Assembly (NCBI RefSeq): GCF_021730615.1
Contig: NZ_JAJLMN010000001.1
Span: 1 to 64,000, forward strand
DNA length: 64,000 bases
Direction: 5' to 3'
Origin: Lichenibacterium dinghuense
GTDB lineage: Bacteria; Pseudomonadota; Alphaproteobacteria; Rhizobiales; Beijerinckiaceae
Shown here: piece by piece, positions 44,923-54,860 of the stretch
Layout of the letters: each line of letters starts with the position of its first letter
Position numbering within the stretch: position 1 is the first letter of the stretch
Notes under the pieces: model-generated
Databases searched by the model: none
Told to the model about the DNA's origin: nothing
Seen by the model: the letters and a program-made list of their open reading frames with translations, nothing else
Made by a program: the position numbers and the translations under genes

Positions 44923-45563
44923 CAGCGGGCGGCCCCGGCGGGCTCGCGCCGGGGATGCGCGGCGTTCCAGGCCTCGGCGATGTCGAGGAAGTTCTTGAGG
45001 ATGACGCGGCCGTTCTCGGAGGCGATCGACTCGGGGTGGAACTGCACGCCGTGGACGGGCCTGTCGCGGTGGGACAGGCCCATGATGGCGCCGTCCTCGG
45101 AGCGGGCCGTCACCTCGAGGTCCGAAGGCAGCGTCGCCTCGTCGACCACCAGCGAATGGTAGCGCGTCGCCTTGAAGGCGCCGTTGATGCCGCGGAACAC
45201 GCCCCGCCCGGCGTGGTCGACGGTGGACACCTTGCCGTGCATGGGCACGGCGGCGCGCACCACGTCGCCGCCGAACACGTCGCCGATCGCCTGATGGCCG
45301 AGGCACACGCCGAGCACGGGGACCTCCGTGCCGGCCTCGCGCAGAAGGTCGCAGCACACGCCCGCCTCGCGCGGCGTGCAGGGGCCGGGCGACAGCACGA
45401 TGGCGTCCGGGCGGGACCGGAGGATCTCGGCGGCCGACAGGTCGTCGTTGCGCACCACCGTCACGTCGGCGCCGAGCGCGCCGAGGTCGTGGAACAGGTT
45501 CCAGGTGAAGCTGTCGTAGTTGTCGACGAGTGTGACTGTCGGCACGGGGAGGCGCCCTTTCAT
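44922..45563 (-). CDS. trpG: Anthranilate synthase component II (glutamine amidotransferase)
   Basis: The class I amidotransferase supplies ammonia to Trp[12 protein letters not shown] starts the core; the catalytic triad is C in [16 protein letters not shown] with H and E in [11 protein letters not shown]. The 213-residue frame is taken from ATG 45563; the family-like part starts about ten residues in. Relatives may also serve folate synthesis (PabA role). It is the first gene of the trpGDC-moaC-moeA run and is divergent from the bacteriophytochrome. Confidence 0.93.
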   Translation of the reverse strand: MKGRLPVPTVTLVDNYDSFTWNLFHDLGALGADVTVVRNDDLSAAEILRSRPDAIVLSPGPCTPREAGVCCDLLREAGTEVPVLGVCLGHQAIGDVFGGDVVRAAVPMHGKVSTVDHAGRGVFRGINGAFKATRYHSLVVDEATLPSDLEVTARSEDGAIMGLSHRDRPVHGVQFHPESIASENGRVILKNFLDIAEAWNAAHPRREPAGAAR

Positions 45564-45634
45564 GCTGGTCCCGCTTGTAAGCGGCTCGCCTCTGCCGTCA
45601 AGGCGAGGCCGCCCGTCGCCGGTCGCGCCCCGCT

Positions 45635-45663
45635 TTGGCACCGAGTCGGAAACAGGCTATATC
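45635..45663 (+). promoter_or_regulatory. Candidate promoter of the bacteriophytochrome gene
   Basis: TTGGCA (45635..45640) and TATATC (45658..45663, within CTATAT) are separated by 17 bases. This is a good match to alphaproteobacterial housekeeping promoters, with the ATG 39 bases further on. Confidence 0.6.
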
Positions 45664-45702
45664 GTCGGCGCACGCACCAGCGGTGCCGCCCCACGGGACA
45701 TC

Positions 45703-48279
45703 ATGGACGCCTCCGAGACGCCGACCGCCGCTCCCCCGATGCCCGACCTGTCGGCCTGCGAGCGCGAGCGCATCCACATGCCGGGCGCGATCCAGCCCCA
45801 TGGCTGCCTGCTGTTCTGCGCATTGCCGTCCTGGGTCGTGCGGGCGGTGTCGGCCAACGCCGGCGCGTTTCTCGGGCGCGACGCCGCATCCATGCTCGAC
45901 GCCACGCTCGACACGATCCTGCCCGGCAAGACGCTGCACGACCTGCGCAACGTGCTCCAGGCCTCCATGGTGTCCGGCGGGGCGGAGCGGCTGCTCGACC
46001 AGCCGATCGACGGCGGGCCCGAGCGCTACGACATCACCGTGCACATGTCGGCCTCCAACGCGGTCGTCGAGATCGTGCCGCGCCGGGGCGCCGACACGCT
46101 CGCCACCGACCCGATCACGCTCGTCAAGAGCATGGTGGGCCGCCTGAAGCGCGCCCCCACGCTGGAGCGCTTCCTGCAGCTCGCCGCCAACCAGGTCCGC
46201 GCCGTCACGGGCTTCGACCGCGTGATGGTGTACAAGTTCCTGCCCGACGGCTCGGGCGAGGTGAAGGCCGAGGCGCTGCGCTCCGGCCTGCCGCCCTTCC
46301 TGGGTCTGCGCTACCCGACCTCCGACATCCCCGCCCAGGCCCGCGCCCTGTACCGCCGGCAATGGCTGCGCCTGATCCCCGACGTCGCCTACGAGCCCGT
46401 CCCGCTCCTGGCCGCCTCCGGGACGACGGCCGACGCCGACCTCAGCCTCGCGACGCTGCGCAGCGTGTCGCCGGTGCATATCGAATATCTCCGCAACATG
46501 GACAGCCACGCGACGCTGACCATCTCGCTGATGGCGGGCGACGCGCTGTGGGGCCTCATCGCCTGCCACCATTCCTCGCCGCGCCGCATCTCGTCCTCAA
46601 CCTGCGCGGCGGCAGAACTCTTCGGGCAGATCTTCTCGCTGCAGATCGAGGCCAAGGAGCAGGCGCGCGAGCTCCTGCTCGTGGAGGAACTCCGCCGCGC
46701 CCACGACCGGCTGATGGGGGCCATGTCGGCCCAGGTGTCGATCTTCGACGAGCCCGGGCGCTTCGAGGACGCCGTCAAGGCCATGATCCCCTGCGACGGC
46801 TTCGGCGTCTGGTCGGAGCACGGCTTCAAGGGGGTGGGTTCGGTGCCCCCGATCGAGGCCATGCCGGACCTGATCCGCCATCTCGGCGAGCGCGACACCC
46901 ACGCGCCCTACGCCACGGGCGCGCTCGCGCGCGAGCTGCCGTCGGCCGCCGCCTACACCGCGGAGGCAAGCGGCGTCCTGTGCATCCCCTTCTCGCGCAC
47001 GCCGCGCGAGTATCTCATCTTCTTCCGCCGCGAGGTCGCCCAGACGGTGACCTGGGGCGGCGACCCCAACAAGCCCGTGGTGATCGAGAACGGCGGGGCC
47101 CGCATCGGGCCGCGCAAGAGCTTCGACGCCTGGAAGGAGGTCGTGCACGGCCAGTCGCTGCCGTGGCGGCCGGCCGAGGTTCAGATCGCCGAAACGCTGC
47201 GGATCTCGCTGCTCGAGGTGATCCTCACCCGGGCCGACATCGTCAACAACGAGCGGCGGGCCGCGCAGGAAAGCCAGGCCATCCTGGTGGCGGAGCTGAA
47301 CCACCGGGTGAAGAACATCCTGGCGCTGATCCGCTCGCTGGTGCGCCAGAGCCGCCAGAACGCCGTGTCGATGGAGGGCTTCGCCGGCGACCTCGAACAC
47401 CGCATCCGCGCGCTGGCGCTGGCCCACGACCAGCTCACCCAGACCGGCTGGGCCAAGGCGCCGTTCCGCCGCCTCCTCGAGGCCGAGGCGCGCGCCTGGA
47501 CGCATTCGCCCGACCGCGTGGCGCTGGTCGGGCCGGGGGTGACGCTGGATTCCCGCGCCTACCAGGCCCTGGCGCTGGTGTTCCACGAGCTGATGACCAA
47601 CGCCGCCAAATACGGCGCGCTGAGCCAGCCCTCGGGGCGGCTGACGGTGACGTGGTCCCGCGAAGCCTCCGGGGATCTGCGCATCGAATGGCGGGAGCTC
47701 GGCGGCCCGCCGGTGAAGCCGCCGCAGCGGCGAGGCTTCGGCAGCGTCATCGTGGAGCAGACCGTGCCGTTCGAGCTGCGCGGCGAGTCGCAGGTGCAGT
47801 ACCTCACCCAGGGCGTCCACGGGACGTTCCGCATCCCGGCGCTGCACATCGGCGACCTTCAGGAGGTCGAGGAGGACGCGCCGTCGCAGCCCGTCGAGCC
47901 GATCACGCTCGACGCCAAGCGGCTGCTCCTCGTCGAGGACAGCATGATGATCGCTCTCGACGCCCAGGCCATGCTGGCCGAGGAAGGGCTCGACGTCGAG
48001 GTGGCGGGCACCATCGCGGACGCGGAGCGGCTGCTCACCGTCGACAGCTTCGACGTCGCGGTGCTCGACGTGAACCTGTCGGGCGAGACGAGCTTCGGCG
48101 TCGCCGACAGGCTGTTCTCGCTGCGGATGCCCTTCGTCTTCGCCACCGGCTATGGCGAGAGCATCGTCATGCCGGAGCGCTTCCGCGGCGTCCCGGTGGT
48201 GTCGAAGCCCTACGACGGGGCGGCGCTCCGGCTCGCGCTCGGCGGCGTGCAGGCCGCGCAGGCCCTGGAGGCGGCGTGA
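45703..48279 (+). CDS. Bacteriophytochrome hybrid histidine kinase (PAS-GAF-PHY-HWE-REC)
   Basis: The 858-residue red/far-red light sensor has its biliverdin cysteine at C19, in SACERERIHMPGAIQPHG. A GAF domain (about 150-320) follows with the PASDIP-type motif YPTSDIP (204-210) and H259 in SPVHIEYLRNM. The PHY domain (about 330-510) carries the tongue motif PRKSF at 470-474. The kinase is of the HWE/HisKA_2 type, phosphate-accepting H534 in ELNHRVKNIL and N633 in HELMTNAAKYG. A C-terminal receiver domain has D789 in VAVLDVNLSGE and K835. All key chromophore residues seem kept. The next gene starts inside its stop codon, so the two are coupled. Confidence 0.93.
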   Translation: MDASETPTAAPPMPDLSACERERIHMPGAIQPHGCLLFCALPSWVVRAVSANAGAFLGRDAASMLDATLDTILPGKTLHDLRNVLQASMVSGGAERLLDQPIDGGPERYDITVHMSASNAVVEIVPRRGADTLATDPITLVKSMVGRLKRAPTLERFLQLAANQVRAVTGFDRVMVYKFLPDGSGEVKAEALRSGLPPFLGLRYPTSDIPAQARALYRRQWLRLIPDVAYEPVPLLAASGTTADADLSLATLRSVSPVHIEYLRNMDSHATLTISLMAGDALWGLIACHHSSPRRISSSTCAAAELFGQIFSLQIEAKEQARELLLVEELRRAHDRLMGAMSAQVSIFDEPGRFEDAVKAMIPCDGFGVWSEHGFKGVGSVPPIEAMPDLIRHLGERDTHAPYATGALARELPSAAAYTAEASGVLCIPFSRTPREYLIFFRREVAQTVTWGGDPNKPVVIENGGARIGPRKSFDAWKEVVHGQSLPWRPAEVQIAETLRISLLEVILTRADIVNNERRAAQESQAILVAELNHRVKNILALIRSLVRQSRQNAVSMEGFAGDLEHRIRALALAHDQLTQTGWAKAPFRRLLEAEARAWTHSPDRVALVGPGVTLDSRAYQALALVFHELMTNAAKYGALSQPSGRLTVTWSREASGDLRIEWRELGGPPVKPPQRRGFGSVIVEQTVPFELRGESQVQYLTQGVHGTFRIPALHIGDLQEVEEDAPSQPVEPITLDAKRLLLVEDSMMIALDAQAMLAEEGLDVEVAGTIADAERLLTVDSFDVAVLDVNLSGETSFGVADRLFSLRMPFVFATGYGESIVMPERFRGVPVVSKPYDGAALRLALGGVQAAQALEAA

Positions 48280-48569
48280 CCCCGGCGGAGCTCGCGCGCT
48301 CGGCCGCGGCCGACCCGGCGCCGCCGGCCTCGCTCGCGCCGGCGCTCCAGGCGCTATGGTGGACGCGCCGCGGCGACTGGGAGCGGGCGCACGCGATCGT
48401 CCAGGCCGACGAGGACGGCCGCGAGGCTGCCTGGGTCCACGCCCACCTACACCGGCTGGAGGGCGACGCCGGCAACGCGCACTACTGGTACCGGCGCGCC
48501 GGGCGGCCGTCGTCCACGGCGGCCCTCGACGCCGAGTGGGACGAGATCGCCGCCGCGCTGCTCGGCTGA
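48276..48569 (+). CDS. Small conserved protein coupled to the bacteriophytochrome
   Basis: A 97-residue product whose GTG start overlaps the bacteriophytochrome stop by four bases. I recognise the pattern (ALWWTRRGDWERAHAIVQ, AAWVHAHLHRLEGDAGNAHYWYRRAG) as an alphaproteobacterial family of unknown function, but no named domain. The helical, tryptophan-rich pattern GDW...AWVHAHLHR...YWYRRAG resembles a single TPR-like pair. No signal peptide or membrane segment is visible. Translation coupling suggests a partner role in signalling, which is inference. Confidence 0.75.
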   Translation: MTPAELARSAAADPAPPASLAPALQALWWTRRGDWERAHAIVQADEDGREAAWVHAHLHRLEGDAGNAHYWYRRAGRPSSTAALDAEWDEIAAALLG

Positions 48570-48611
48570 ACGGGGCTCCCGGAGACTTCCGGCCCTCGGC
48601 GAGGTCCGGGG

Positions 48612-48675
48612 CGGAGCCCCGAGAGCCTGTTCAGGACTCTGCCCTGAAACCCGCGAAAGGGCCGAGGCCCTTTCG
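48612..48675. terminator. Palindromic intergenic repeat, copy 2, likely bidirectional transcript end
   Basis: Three hairpins lie between convergent genes. They are GGGGC/GCCCC around GGA (from about 48609), TTCAGG/CCTGAA (48630..48648), and CGAAAGGGCC paired perfectly with GGCCCTTTCG around GA (48654..48675), followed by AAAAC. Read from either side the last is a strong stem. Its layout repeats that of 36409..36466. Confidence 0.55.
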
Positions 48676-48686
48676 AAAACCGTCCG

Positions 48687-50219
48687 TCACTGCCCTCGTG
48701 CCCCGGCGCTGGCGAAGCGCACGGCCTCCTCGGCGGCACGCACCAGCGCTTCCGCCTTGTTGGCGCATTCCTGGTTCTCGGATTCCGGCACCGAGTCGAA
48801 GACGATGCCGGCGCCCGACTGGATGTGCATCGTGCCATCCTTGATCACGGAGGTGCGCAGCACGATGCAGGTGTCCATGGTGCCGTCCGCGCCGAAATAG
48901 CCGATGCAGCCGGCGTAGATGCCGCGCTTGTCGCGCTCCAGCTCGTCGATGATCTCCATCGCCCGCACCTTGGGGGCGCCCGACACGGTGCCGGCCGGGA
49001 AGCCCGCCGCCAGCGCGTCGATGATGTCGCGGTCCGGCCGCAGCCGCCCCTCGACGTTGGACACGATGTGCATGACGTGGCTGTAGCGCTCGATGAAGAA
49101 GCGGTCCGTCACCGTCACCGAGCCGATCTCCGACACGCGGCCGGCGTCGTTGCGGCCGAGGTCGAGCAGCATCAGGTGTTCGGAACACTCCTTCGGGTCG
49201 GCCAGCAGCTCGGCCGCCAGCGCCTCGTCCTCGGCCGGCGTGGCGCCGCGTCGCCGCGTCCCGGCGATGGGCCGCACCGTGACGGCGCCGTCGCGCACGC
49301 GCACGAGGATCTCCGGCGACGAGCAGCAGATCTGGAAGGCGCCGAAGTCGAGGAAGCTGAGGTAGGGCGCCGGGTTGATGCGGCGCAGCGCGCGGTAGAG
49401 CGCGAAGGGCGGCAACGCGAAGGGCCCGGAGAAGCGCTGCGACAGCACCACCTGGAACACGTCGCCGGCGCGGATGTACTCCTGCGCGCGCGCGACCATG
49501 CGGAGGTAGTCGGCCGCGGGCGTGTTCGAGGTCGGGCGCTCGGCCAGCATCAGCGGGTCGGCCGGCGCGCTCGGGTGGGCGAGCGGCGCCTCGAGCTCGC
49601 CGATGACGCGGTCGAGCCGCGCCGCAGCGGCCTCGGCGGCCTGCAACGCCGTGACGCCCGGCCGCGGGCGCACGGGCGTCACCACGATCATCTCGTCCCG
49701 GACGGAGTCGAACACCACCATGACGGTCGGGCGGATCAGGGTTGCCTCGGGCACGCCGATCGGGTCGGGCTTGGCGGGCGCCAGCCGCTCCATGTGTCGC
49801 ACCATGTCATAGCCGAGGTAGCCGAACACCCCTGCCGACATGGGCGGAAGGCCGGCCGGCATCGGGATCGCCGATTCGGCGAGGAAGGACCGCAGCGCGT
49901 CGAGCGGCGCGCCGTCCACCGGGCGGAAGGCGTCGGCGTCGGTGAGGGCGTCGCGGTTCAGCTCGGCGCGCGGTCCCGTGCAGCGCCACACCGCGTCCGG
50001 GTCGAGACCGATCATCGAGTAGCGGCCGCGCGCGGCGTTGCCCTCGACGGATTCGAGCAGGAACAGGTTGCCGGCCCGCGCCGCGGCGAGCTTGAGGTAG
50101 GCCGAGACCGGTGTCTCGAGGTCAGCGACCAGCGCCGACCACACCACGGTGGCGCGGCCGGCCTCGTAGGCGGCCGGGAGGGCGTCGAAGCCGAGATGCG
50201 TCGAGCCGTGCTGCGCCAT
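48687..50219 (-). CDS. trpE: Anthranilate synthase component I
   Basis: TrpE converts chorismate to anthranilate using ammonia from TrpG. The 510-residue protein has the inhibition-site [18 protein letters not shown] (the LLES element) and the catalytic chorismate site: [66 protein letters not shown] and [11 protein letters not shown]. Its ATG shares one base with the ppiD stop (TGATG), so no trp leader can stand directly before it. It is separated from trpG by the plus-strand bacteriophytochrome pair. Confidence 0.96.
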   Translation of the reverse strand: MAQHGSTHLGFDALPAAYEAGRATVVWSALVADLETPVSAYLKLAAARAGNLFLLESVEGNAARGRYSMIGLDPDAVWRCTGPRAELNRDALTDADAFRPVDGAPLDALRSFLAESAIPMPAGLPPMSAGVFGYLGYDMVRHMERLAPAKPDPIGVPEATLIRPTVMVVFDSVRDEMIVVTPVRPRPGVTALQAAEAAAARLDRVIGELEAPLAHPSAPADPLMLAERPTSNTPAADYLRMVARAQEYIRAGDVFQVVLSQRFSGPFALPPFALYRALRRINPAPYLSFLDFGAFQICCSSPEILVRVRDGAVTVRPIAGTRRRGATPAEDEALAAELLADPKECSEHLMLLDLGRNDAGRVSEIGSVTVTDRFFIERYSHVMHIVSNVEGRLRPDRDIIDALAAGFPAGTVSGAPKVRAMEIIDELERDKRGIYAGCIGYFGADGTMDTCIVLRTSVIKDGTMHIQSGAGIVFDSVPESENQECANKAEALVRAAEEAVRFASAGARGQ

Positions 50220-52126
50220 CAGTAGTTCGCCCCGGAGGTGGCCTGCTGCACGGCGGCCTGGTTCACCTTGGTGCCGAGCTTGGCGCCGAGCGTGCCGAGG
50301 TAGTCGTTGATCGTCGCGTCCTGAAGCGCCGTGCCGTAGCGCTGCGCCAGCTGCTTGCCGGCGTCGCTGTCCGGATCGAGGGGCGGCGTCACGCTGTCGA
50401 GCACCTTGAACAGCGTGCGCGCGTTCGGCCCCGTCGGCGCCGAACCGGCGCGGCCCACCGCCACGTCGAAGGCCTTGGCGGCCACGATCTGGGGCAGGCC
50501 GGTCGCGCCCGCGCGCTTGGCGTCGCCGACGTGCTGCACCTGGAGGCCGAGCGAGGCCGCGGCGGCCTCGACCGTCGTGGTGCCGGCGTCGATGTCGCGC
50601 ACGAGTTCGGCCGCCTTGGCGTCGAGCCGCCGCGAGGTCTCCTCCTCGGTCCACACCGCCGCGACCTTCGCTTTCGCCTCGTCGAAGCTCAGCGGCCGGG
50701 CCTGGTCGACGCCCGCCACCTCGAACCACTCGTATCCGCCGCCCGGCGTCGACAGCGTGTCGTTGTCGACGCCGACGTCGGACGCGAAGGCGGCCTTCAG
50801 CAGGTCGCGCGCATCCACGAGCCCCTCGACCGGCTTGCCGTCGCGGCCCTGGCCGGCGGCGTCGACGGCGTCGACCGTGCGCACCTGGAGCCCGACCGCG
50901 GCCGCGGCGTCGGCCAGCGTCTTGCCGGAGGAGCGGGCGTCCTCGATGCGGTCGTGCAGCGACGCGACCGAAGATTTCGCGCGCTGCGTCGCGATCTCGT
51001 CCTTGAGGGCGGGCGCCACCTCGGCGAAGGGCTTCACCGTCCCGGGCGCGACGGCGTCGACCTCGGCCACCACCGTGCCGAACGTGCCGTGCACGGGGTC
51101 GGTCACGCCGACGCCGGGCAGGCCGAAGGCGGCGTCCGCCACCGCGCGATCGAAGATCGCGTCGCGCGTCACCGTGCCGAGGTCGACGAGCTTGTCGCCG
51201 AGCCCGTCGGCCTTGACCGCGTCGGCGAAGGGCTCGCCGGCGCGCACCCGCCGCACGAAGGCCGCGGCGGCCTCCTCGGTCGGGAACACGACCTGGTTCA
51301 CGTGGCGCGTCTCGGGCGTCGAGAAGCGCGCCGCCTTGTCGCGGTCGTAGACCGCCTGCGCGTCGGCGTCCGACACGTCGCCGGGCTTGGCCTGCGTCGC
51401 GGGCGTCACGGCCAGCACGACGAGCTTGCGGTACTGCGGGGCCGCGAAGGCCTGCCTGTGGGCGTCGTAGTAGGCGCGCAGCGCCGCCTCGTCCGGCGGC
51501 GGCACCGGGCCGGCCGCGGCGGCCGGCAGGCCGACGAGGTCGAGGCTGCGCGTCTCGTCCTCGTAGCGGTGGAGCGCGTCGACGGCCGCCGTCGGCGCCT
51601 CGATGCCGCCGATCAGCGCCTCCACCAGCTCCCGGCGCAGGTAGTCGCCGCGCTGCTCGCGGATGAAGCCCGTCTCCGACAGGCCGTTCTCGCGCAGGAG
51701 CTCGTCGAAGCGGGCCTTGTCGAAGCCGCCGCCGGGCGCCGCGAAGTTCGGATCGGCCAGGATGCCCTTGGCGATCTGCCGGTCCGAGATGGCGAGGCCC
51801 ATGGACTGGGCGCGGTCGTCGAGCGCGGCGTTGGACATCATCCGCGACAGCACGCGCACGTCGAGGCCGAGGCGGTGCGCCTCCTCGTTGGTGACCGCGC
51901 GGCGCGCGCGCTGCTGGAACTGCCGGAGGTCGGCCTGATAGGCCTGGCGGTAGGCCGCCGTGGTGATGGTGACGTCGCCCACCTGCGCCACGGCGTTGGC
52001 GCTGCCGCCGCGGAACGGGTCGCCGATGCCCCAGATCACGAAGGCGATCAGGATGACGCCGAAGACGAGCGTGGTCAGCGCCTTGCCGATCCAGGTCGAT
52101 TGTGCGGCGCGGATGCCTCCGAGCAT
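50219..52126 (-). CDS. ppiD: Membrane-anchored peptidyl-prolyl isomerase (SurA_N/PpiD type)
   Basis: The 635-residue periplasmic chaperone is anchored by one N-terminal segment ([21 protein letters not shown]). A SurA N-like helical domain follows ([40 protein letters not shown] in part), then a parvulin-like domain around residues 250-370 and a helical C-terminal. PpiD helps newly exported proteins fold at the translocon. The alphaproteobacterial parvulin core is usually weak, so isomerase activity is uncertain. It is coupled to trpE, a conserved order in this group. Confidence 0.85.
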   Translation of the reverse strand: MLGGIRAAQSTWIGKALTTLVFGVILIAFVIWGIGDPFRGGSANAVAQVGDVTITTAAYRQAYQADLRQFQQRARRAVTNEEAHRLGLDVRVLSRMMSNAALDDRAQSMGLAISDRQIAKGILADPNFAAPGGGFDKARFDELLRENGLSETGFIREQRGDYLRRELVEALIGGIEAPTAAVDALHRYEDETRSLDLVGLPAAAAGPVPPPDEAALRAYYDAHRQAFAAPQYRKLVVLAVTPATQAKPGDVSDADAQAVYDRDKAARFSTPETRHVNQVVFPTEEAAAAFVRRVRAGEPFADAVKADGLGDKLVDLGTVTRDAIFDRAVADAAFGLPGVGVTDPVHGTFGTVVAEVDAVAPGTVKPFAEVAPALKDEIATQRAKSSVASLHDRIEDARSSGKTLADAAAAVGLQVRTVDAVDAAGQGRDGKPVEGLVDARDLLKAAFASDVGVDNDTLSTPGGGYEWFEVAGVDQARPLSFDEAKAKVAAVWTEEETSRRLDAKAAELVRDIDAGTTTVEAAAASLGLQVQHVGDAKRAGATGLPQIVAAKAFDVAVGRAGSAPTGPNARTLFKVLDSVTPPLDPDSDAGKQLAQRYGTALQDATINDYLGTLGAKLGTKVNQAAVQQATSGANY

Positions 52127-52240
52127 GGGGGATGGGTCTCGCGGATGGGGGCGGCGCGGGGGTGCGCGATGGGGCGCAGGTCTATAGACGGCGGCGGGGG
52201 AGCGCAACGCGGGGCGGCTCCGCCCGCACTCCCCCGCTGC

Positions 52241-53875
52241 TCAGTCCGGCAGCGCATCGAGGAGATACGTCGACATCACCCCGCGCCCCTTCACCTGCAC
52301 GGGCGTCCGCGCCTCGGCGCCGAACCGGCCGCCGAGCGCCGCCAGCGTTTCGCCCGTGACATGGACTCGGCCGGGCTCGCCGAGCGCCTCCATGCGGCTC
52401 GCGACGTTCACCGTGTCGCCCCACACGTCGTAGATGAACTTGTCCTTGCCGATGATGCCGGCCGCCACGGGCCCGGTGTGCAGGCCGATGCGGATGCGGA
52501 GGTCCTGCCCCAGCGCCCGGCTCGCCGCCGCGACCTCGGCGGGCATGCGCAGCGCCATGGCGGCGGCCCGCGCGGCATGGTCGCGGCAGGCCTCGGGCAG
52601 GCCGCCCGCCGCCATGTAGGCGTCGCCGATCGTCTTGATCTTCTCCAGCCCGTGCTCGGCGGTGAGCCGGTCGAAGCGCGAGAAGATGCCGTTGAGCAGC
52701 TCCAGCACCACGTCGGGCGGCAGGGTCGCGGTGGTCTGGGTGAAGTCGACGAGGTCGCTGAACAGGATGGTGGCGCAGGCGAAGCTGTCGGCGATCACCG
52801 ATTCCCCGTTGCGGAAGCGCTCCACCACGCTGCGCGGCAGCACGTTGAGCAGCAGCCCCTCCGAGCGTTCCTGCTCGTGGCGCAGCTTCTGCGTGGTGGC
52901 CTGGTCGCGGTCGCGCAGGAACTTGCGCTCCAGCGAGGCCGTCATGCGGGCGCGCAGCAGCACGGGGTTGATGGGCTTCGTCAGGTAGTCGTCGGCGCCC
53001 GACTCGATGCAGTGCACCGCGCTCTCGATCTCGTCGAGCGCCGACACGATGATGACGGGCAGCGCCGCGGTCTCGGGCGCGTTCTTGATGCGGTGCAGCA
53101 CCTCGATGCCGCTGAGGCCAGGCATGAGGAGGTCGAGCAGCACGAGGTCGAAGTCGGTGCCGGCGAGCAGCTCCAGCGCGCCCTCGCCGTTGTCGCAGCT
53201 CGTCACCTCGTGGCCGTCGCGCCGGAGCCGGCGCGACAGGAGGTCGAGCGTCGAGGCGTTGTCGTCGACCACGAGCACGCGGCCGAGCGCGCGCGGCCCC
53301 GTGACGGCCGGTTCCTTCAGCACGGAGCGGATCGCCTCCATGGGCTCGTGCAGGGCCGCGTCGGCGTCGAGCAGGCGCTGCGCCTCCTCGCCCCGGCCCT
53401 GGGCTTCGAGCCGCATGAACTCCACCATGGCGTCGATCTGCGCCAGCAGGCGGCGCGCGGCGTCCAGCACGTCGCCGATGATGCCGGTCTGCGCGTTGTC
53501 GGGCACGGCCTCGATCTCCTCGGCCAGCAGCTCGCCGTAGCCGAGGATCGCGGTGATGGGCGTGCGCAGCTCGTGGCGGAGGTGGCTCGAGGCGGCCGCG
53601 GCGTCCCGCCCCTGCATCAGCCCTTCTGTGGCCGAGGGGTCGAGCAGGGCGCGGACCATGCCGTCGAGCCGCGACGCCGCGGCGGCGAGCTTGTCGAGGT
53701 CGCCGCGCGAGGGGTCGTCCGGCCAGTCCTCGGCCAGCAGGGCCACGAGGCCGCTGATGGCCTCGACCGGCGCCTGGAACTCGGCGCGCGCGAAGACGGC
53801 CAGCAGCCGGGGAAGGGCCTCGGCGGCGGTGTCCCGGCCGTCGGTCGCGTTGGCCTCTGGGTCGACCAAACTCAT
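52241..53875 (-). CDS. HisKA-receiver-adenylate cyclase fusion
   Basis: The 544-residue protein joins a HisKA-like helical hairpin with [16 protein letters not shown] (H101), a receiver domain with phosphoacceptor D248 in [10 protein letters not shown] and K300, and a class III cyclase (about 360-540). Cyclase residues look complete: metal aspartates D374 (LFSDLVDF) and D418 (IGDAYM), the substrate lysine in EKIKTIGD, D487 in VWGDTVN favouring ATP, N490 and R494. No HATPase domain follows the HisKA part, so it cannot phosphorylate itself and must receive phosphate from another kinase or act as dimer interface. It should make cAMP. No membrane segment is seen. Confidence 0.85.
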   Translation of the reverse strand: MSLVDPEANATDGRDTAAEALPRLLAVFARAEFQAPVEAISGLVALLAEDWPDDPSRGDLDKLAAAASRLDGMVRALLDPSATEGLMQGRDAAAASSHLRHELRTPITAILGYGELLAEEIEAVPDNAQTGIIGDVLDAARRLLAQIDAMVEFMRLEAQGRGEEAQRLLDADAALHEPMEAIRSVLKEPAVTGPRALGRVLVVDDNASTLDLLSRRLRRDGHEVTSCDNGEGALELLAGTDFDLVLLDLLMPGLSGIEVLHRIKNAPETAALPVIIVSALDEIESAVHCIESGADDYLTKPINPVLLRARMTASLERKFLRDRDQATTQKLRHEQERSEGLLLNVLPRSVVERFRNGESVIADSFACATILFSDLVDFTQTTATLPPDVVLELLNGIFSRFDRLTAEHGLEKIKTIGDAYMAAGGLPEACRDHAARAAAMALRMPAEVAAASRALGQDLRIRIGLHTGPVAAGIIGKDKFIYDVWGDTVNVASRMEALGEPGRVHVTGETLAALGGRFGAEARTPVQVKGRGVMSTYLLDALPD

Positions 53876-53980
53876 TCCTCGGCGGGCTCTGCGGCCGCTG
53901 CCGCGCCGGACTTTGCAAGCCGCCGCCGCGATGATACCCCGTGCGGGCCGTCCCCTCAATGCTCCAGGCAGGACCCGACC

Positions 53981-54736
53981 ATGGCCAGACCGCGCCCCCT
54001 GCTCGCCGGCAACTGGAAGATGCACGGCACGCGCGGGTCGCTGGGCGAGATCGCCGCGCTGCGCGACGCCGTGACGGCCGGGCGGACGCGCGGCACCGAC
54101 GTCCTGGTCTGCCCGCCCTTCACGCTGGTGATGGCGGCCGCCGAGCTCTGCGCCGGGACGGGCCTCACGATCGGCGGACAGGACTGCGACCCGCAGCCGT
54201 CCGGCGCCGCCACCGGCGACGTGTCGGCCGAGATGCTGCGCGACGCCGGCGCGGGCGCCGTGATCGTCGGCCATTCCGAGCGGCGCGCCAACCACGGCGA
54301 GACCGACGAGACCGTCCGCGCCAAGGCCGAGGCGGCCGCGCGGGCGGGGCTGATGGCGGTGCTCTGCGTCGGCGAAACCCGCGCCGAGCACGACCGCGGC
54401 GAGACGCTGCGGGTGATTGGCCGGCAGATCGACGAATCGGTGCCGCCCGGCGCCCGGGCGGCCGGGCTGGCGCTGGCCTACGAGCCCGTGTGGGCCATCG
54501 GCACCGGCCTCGTGCCCTCCCCCGAGGCCATCGGCGAGGTGCACGCCTTCATGCGGCGGCGGCTCGCCTCGCTGCTCGGCCCCGAGGGGGCCGGCGTGCG
54601 GCTCCTCTACGGCGGCTCGGTCAAGCCCGACAACGCCGCCGAGGTGATGGGGATCGCGGACGTCGACGGCGTGCTGGTCGGCGGCGCGAGCCTGACGGCG
54701 GACGAGTTCCTCGCCATCGTCGAAGCCAAGCGCTGA
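53981..54736 (+). CDS. tpiA: Triose-phosphate isomerase
   Basis: The glycolytic isomerase of 251 residues keeps the catalytic K13 in AGNWKMHG, H98 in VGHSERR and E168 in [11 protein letters not shown], plus the phosphate loop [11 protein letters not shown] and GVLVGGASL. It begins the tpiA-secG-pyrG-kdsA run, an order common in alphaproteobacteria, and is divergent from the cyclase fusion. Confidence 0.97.
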   Translation: MARPRPLLAGNWKMHGTRGSLGEIAALRDAVTAGRTRGTDVLVCPPFTLVMAAAELCAGTGLTIGGQDCDPQPSGAATGDVSAEMLRDAGAGAVIVGHSERRANHGETDETVRAKAEAAARAGLMAVLCVGETRAEHDRGETLRVIGRQIDESVPPGARAAGLALAYEPVWAIGTGLVPSPEAIGEVHAFMRRRLASLLGPEGAGVRLLYGGSVKPDNAAEVMGIADVDGVLVGGASLTADEFLAIVEAKR

Positions 54737-54774
54737 AGCGAAATCACCGCCGAGGCCCGCGCCCGCCACGGGTT

Positions 54775-54802
54775 TTGCATCGTCCGACCCATGGTGTATG
54801 GG
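54775..54802 (+). promoter_or_regulatory. Candidate secG promoter
   Basis: TTGCAT (54775..54780) and TATGGG (54797..54802) are 16 bases apart, 58 bases before the secG ATG. The -10 match is weak. Confidence 0.35.
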
Positions 54803-54860
54803 GAGCCGGACCCCTTCGACCCGCCGCGCGCGCCAGCCGGCCGCCCCCCGAGTGCCATCG

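Noticed and set aside
44955-48569. A 1204-codon plus-strand frame over trpG and the bacteriophytochrome
   Set aside because: It is a shadow frame. Only its last 97 codons, from 48276, match a conserved protein; the rest has no family pattern.
50111-54736. A 1541-codon plus-strand open frame opposite ppiD and the cyclase fusion
   Set aside because: High GC leaves long antisense frames open. The codons are low-complexity (H, R, A, G rich) until the real tpiA at its end, and both opposite-strand genes have full family motifs.
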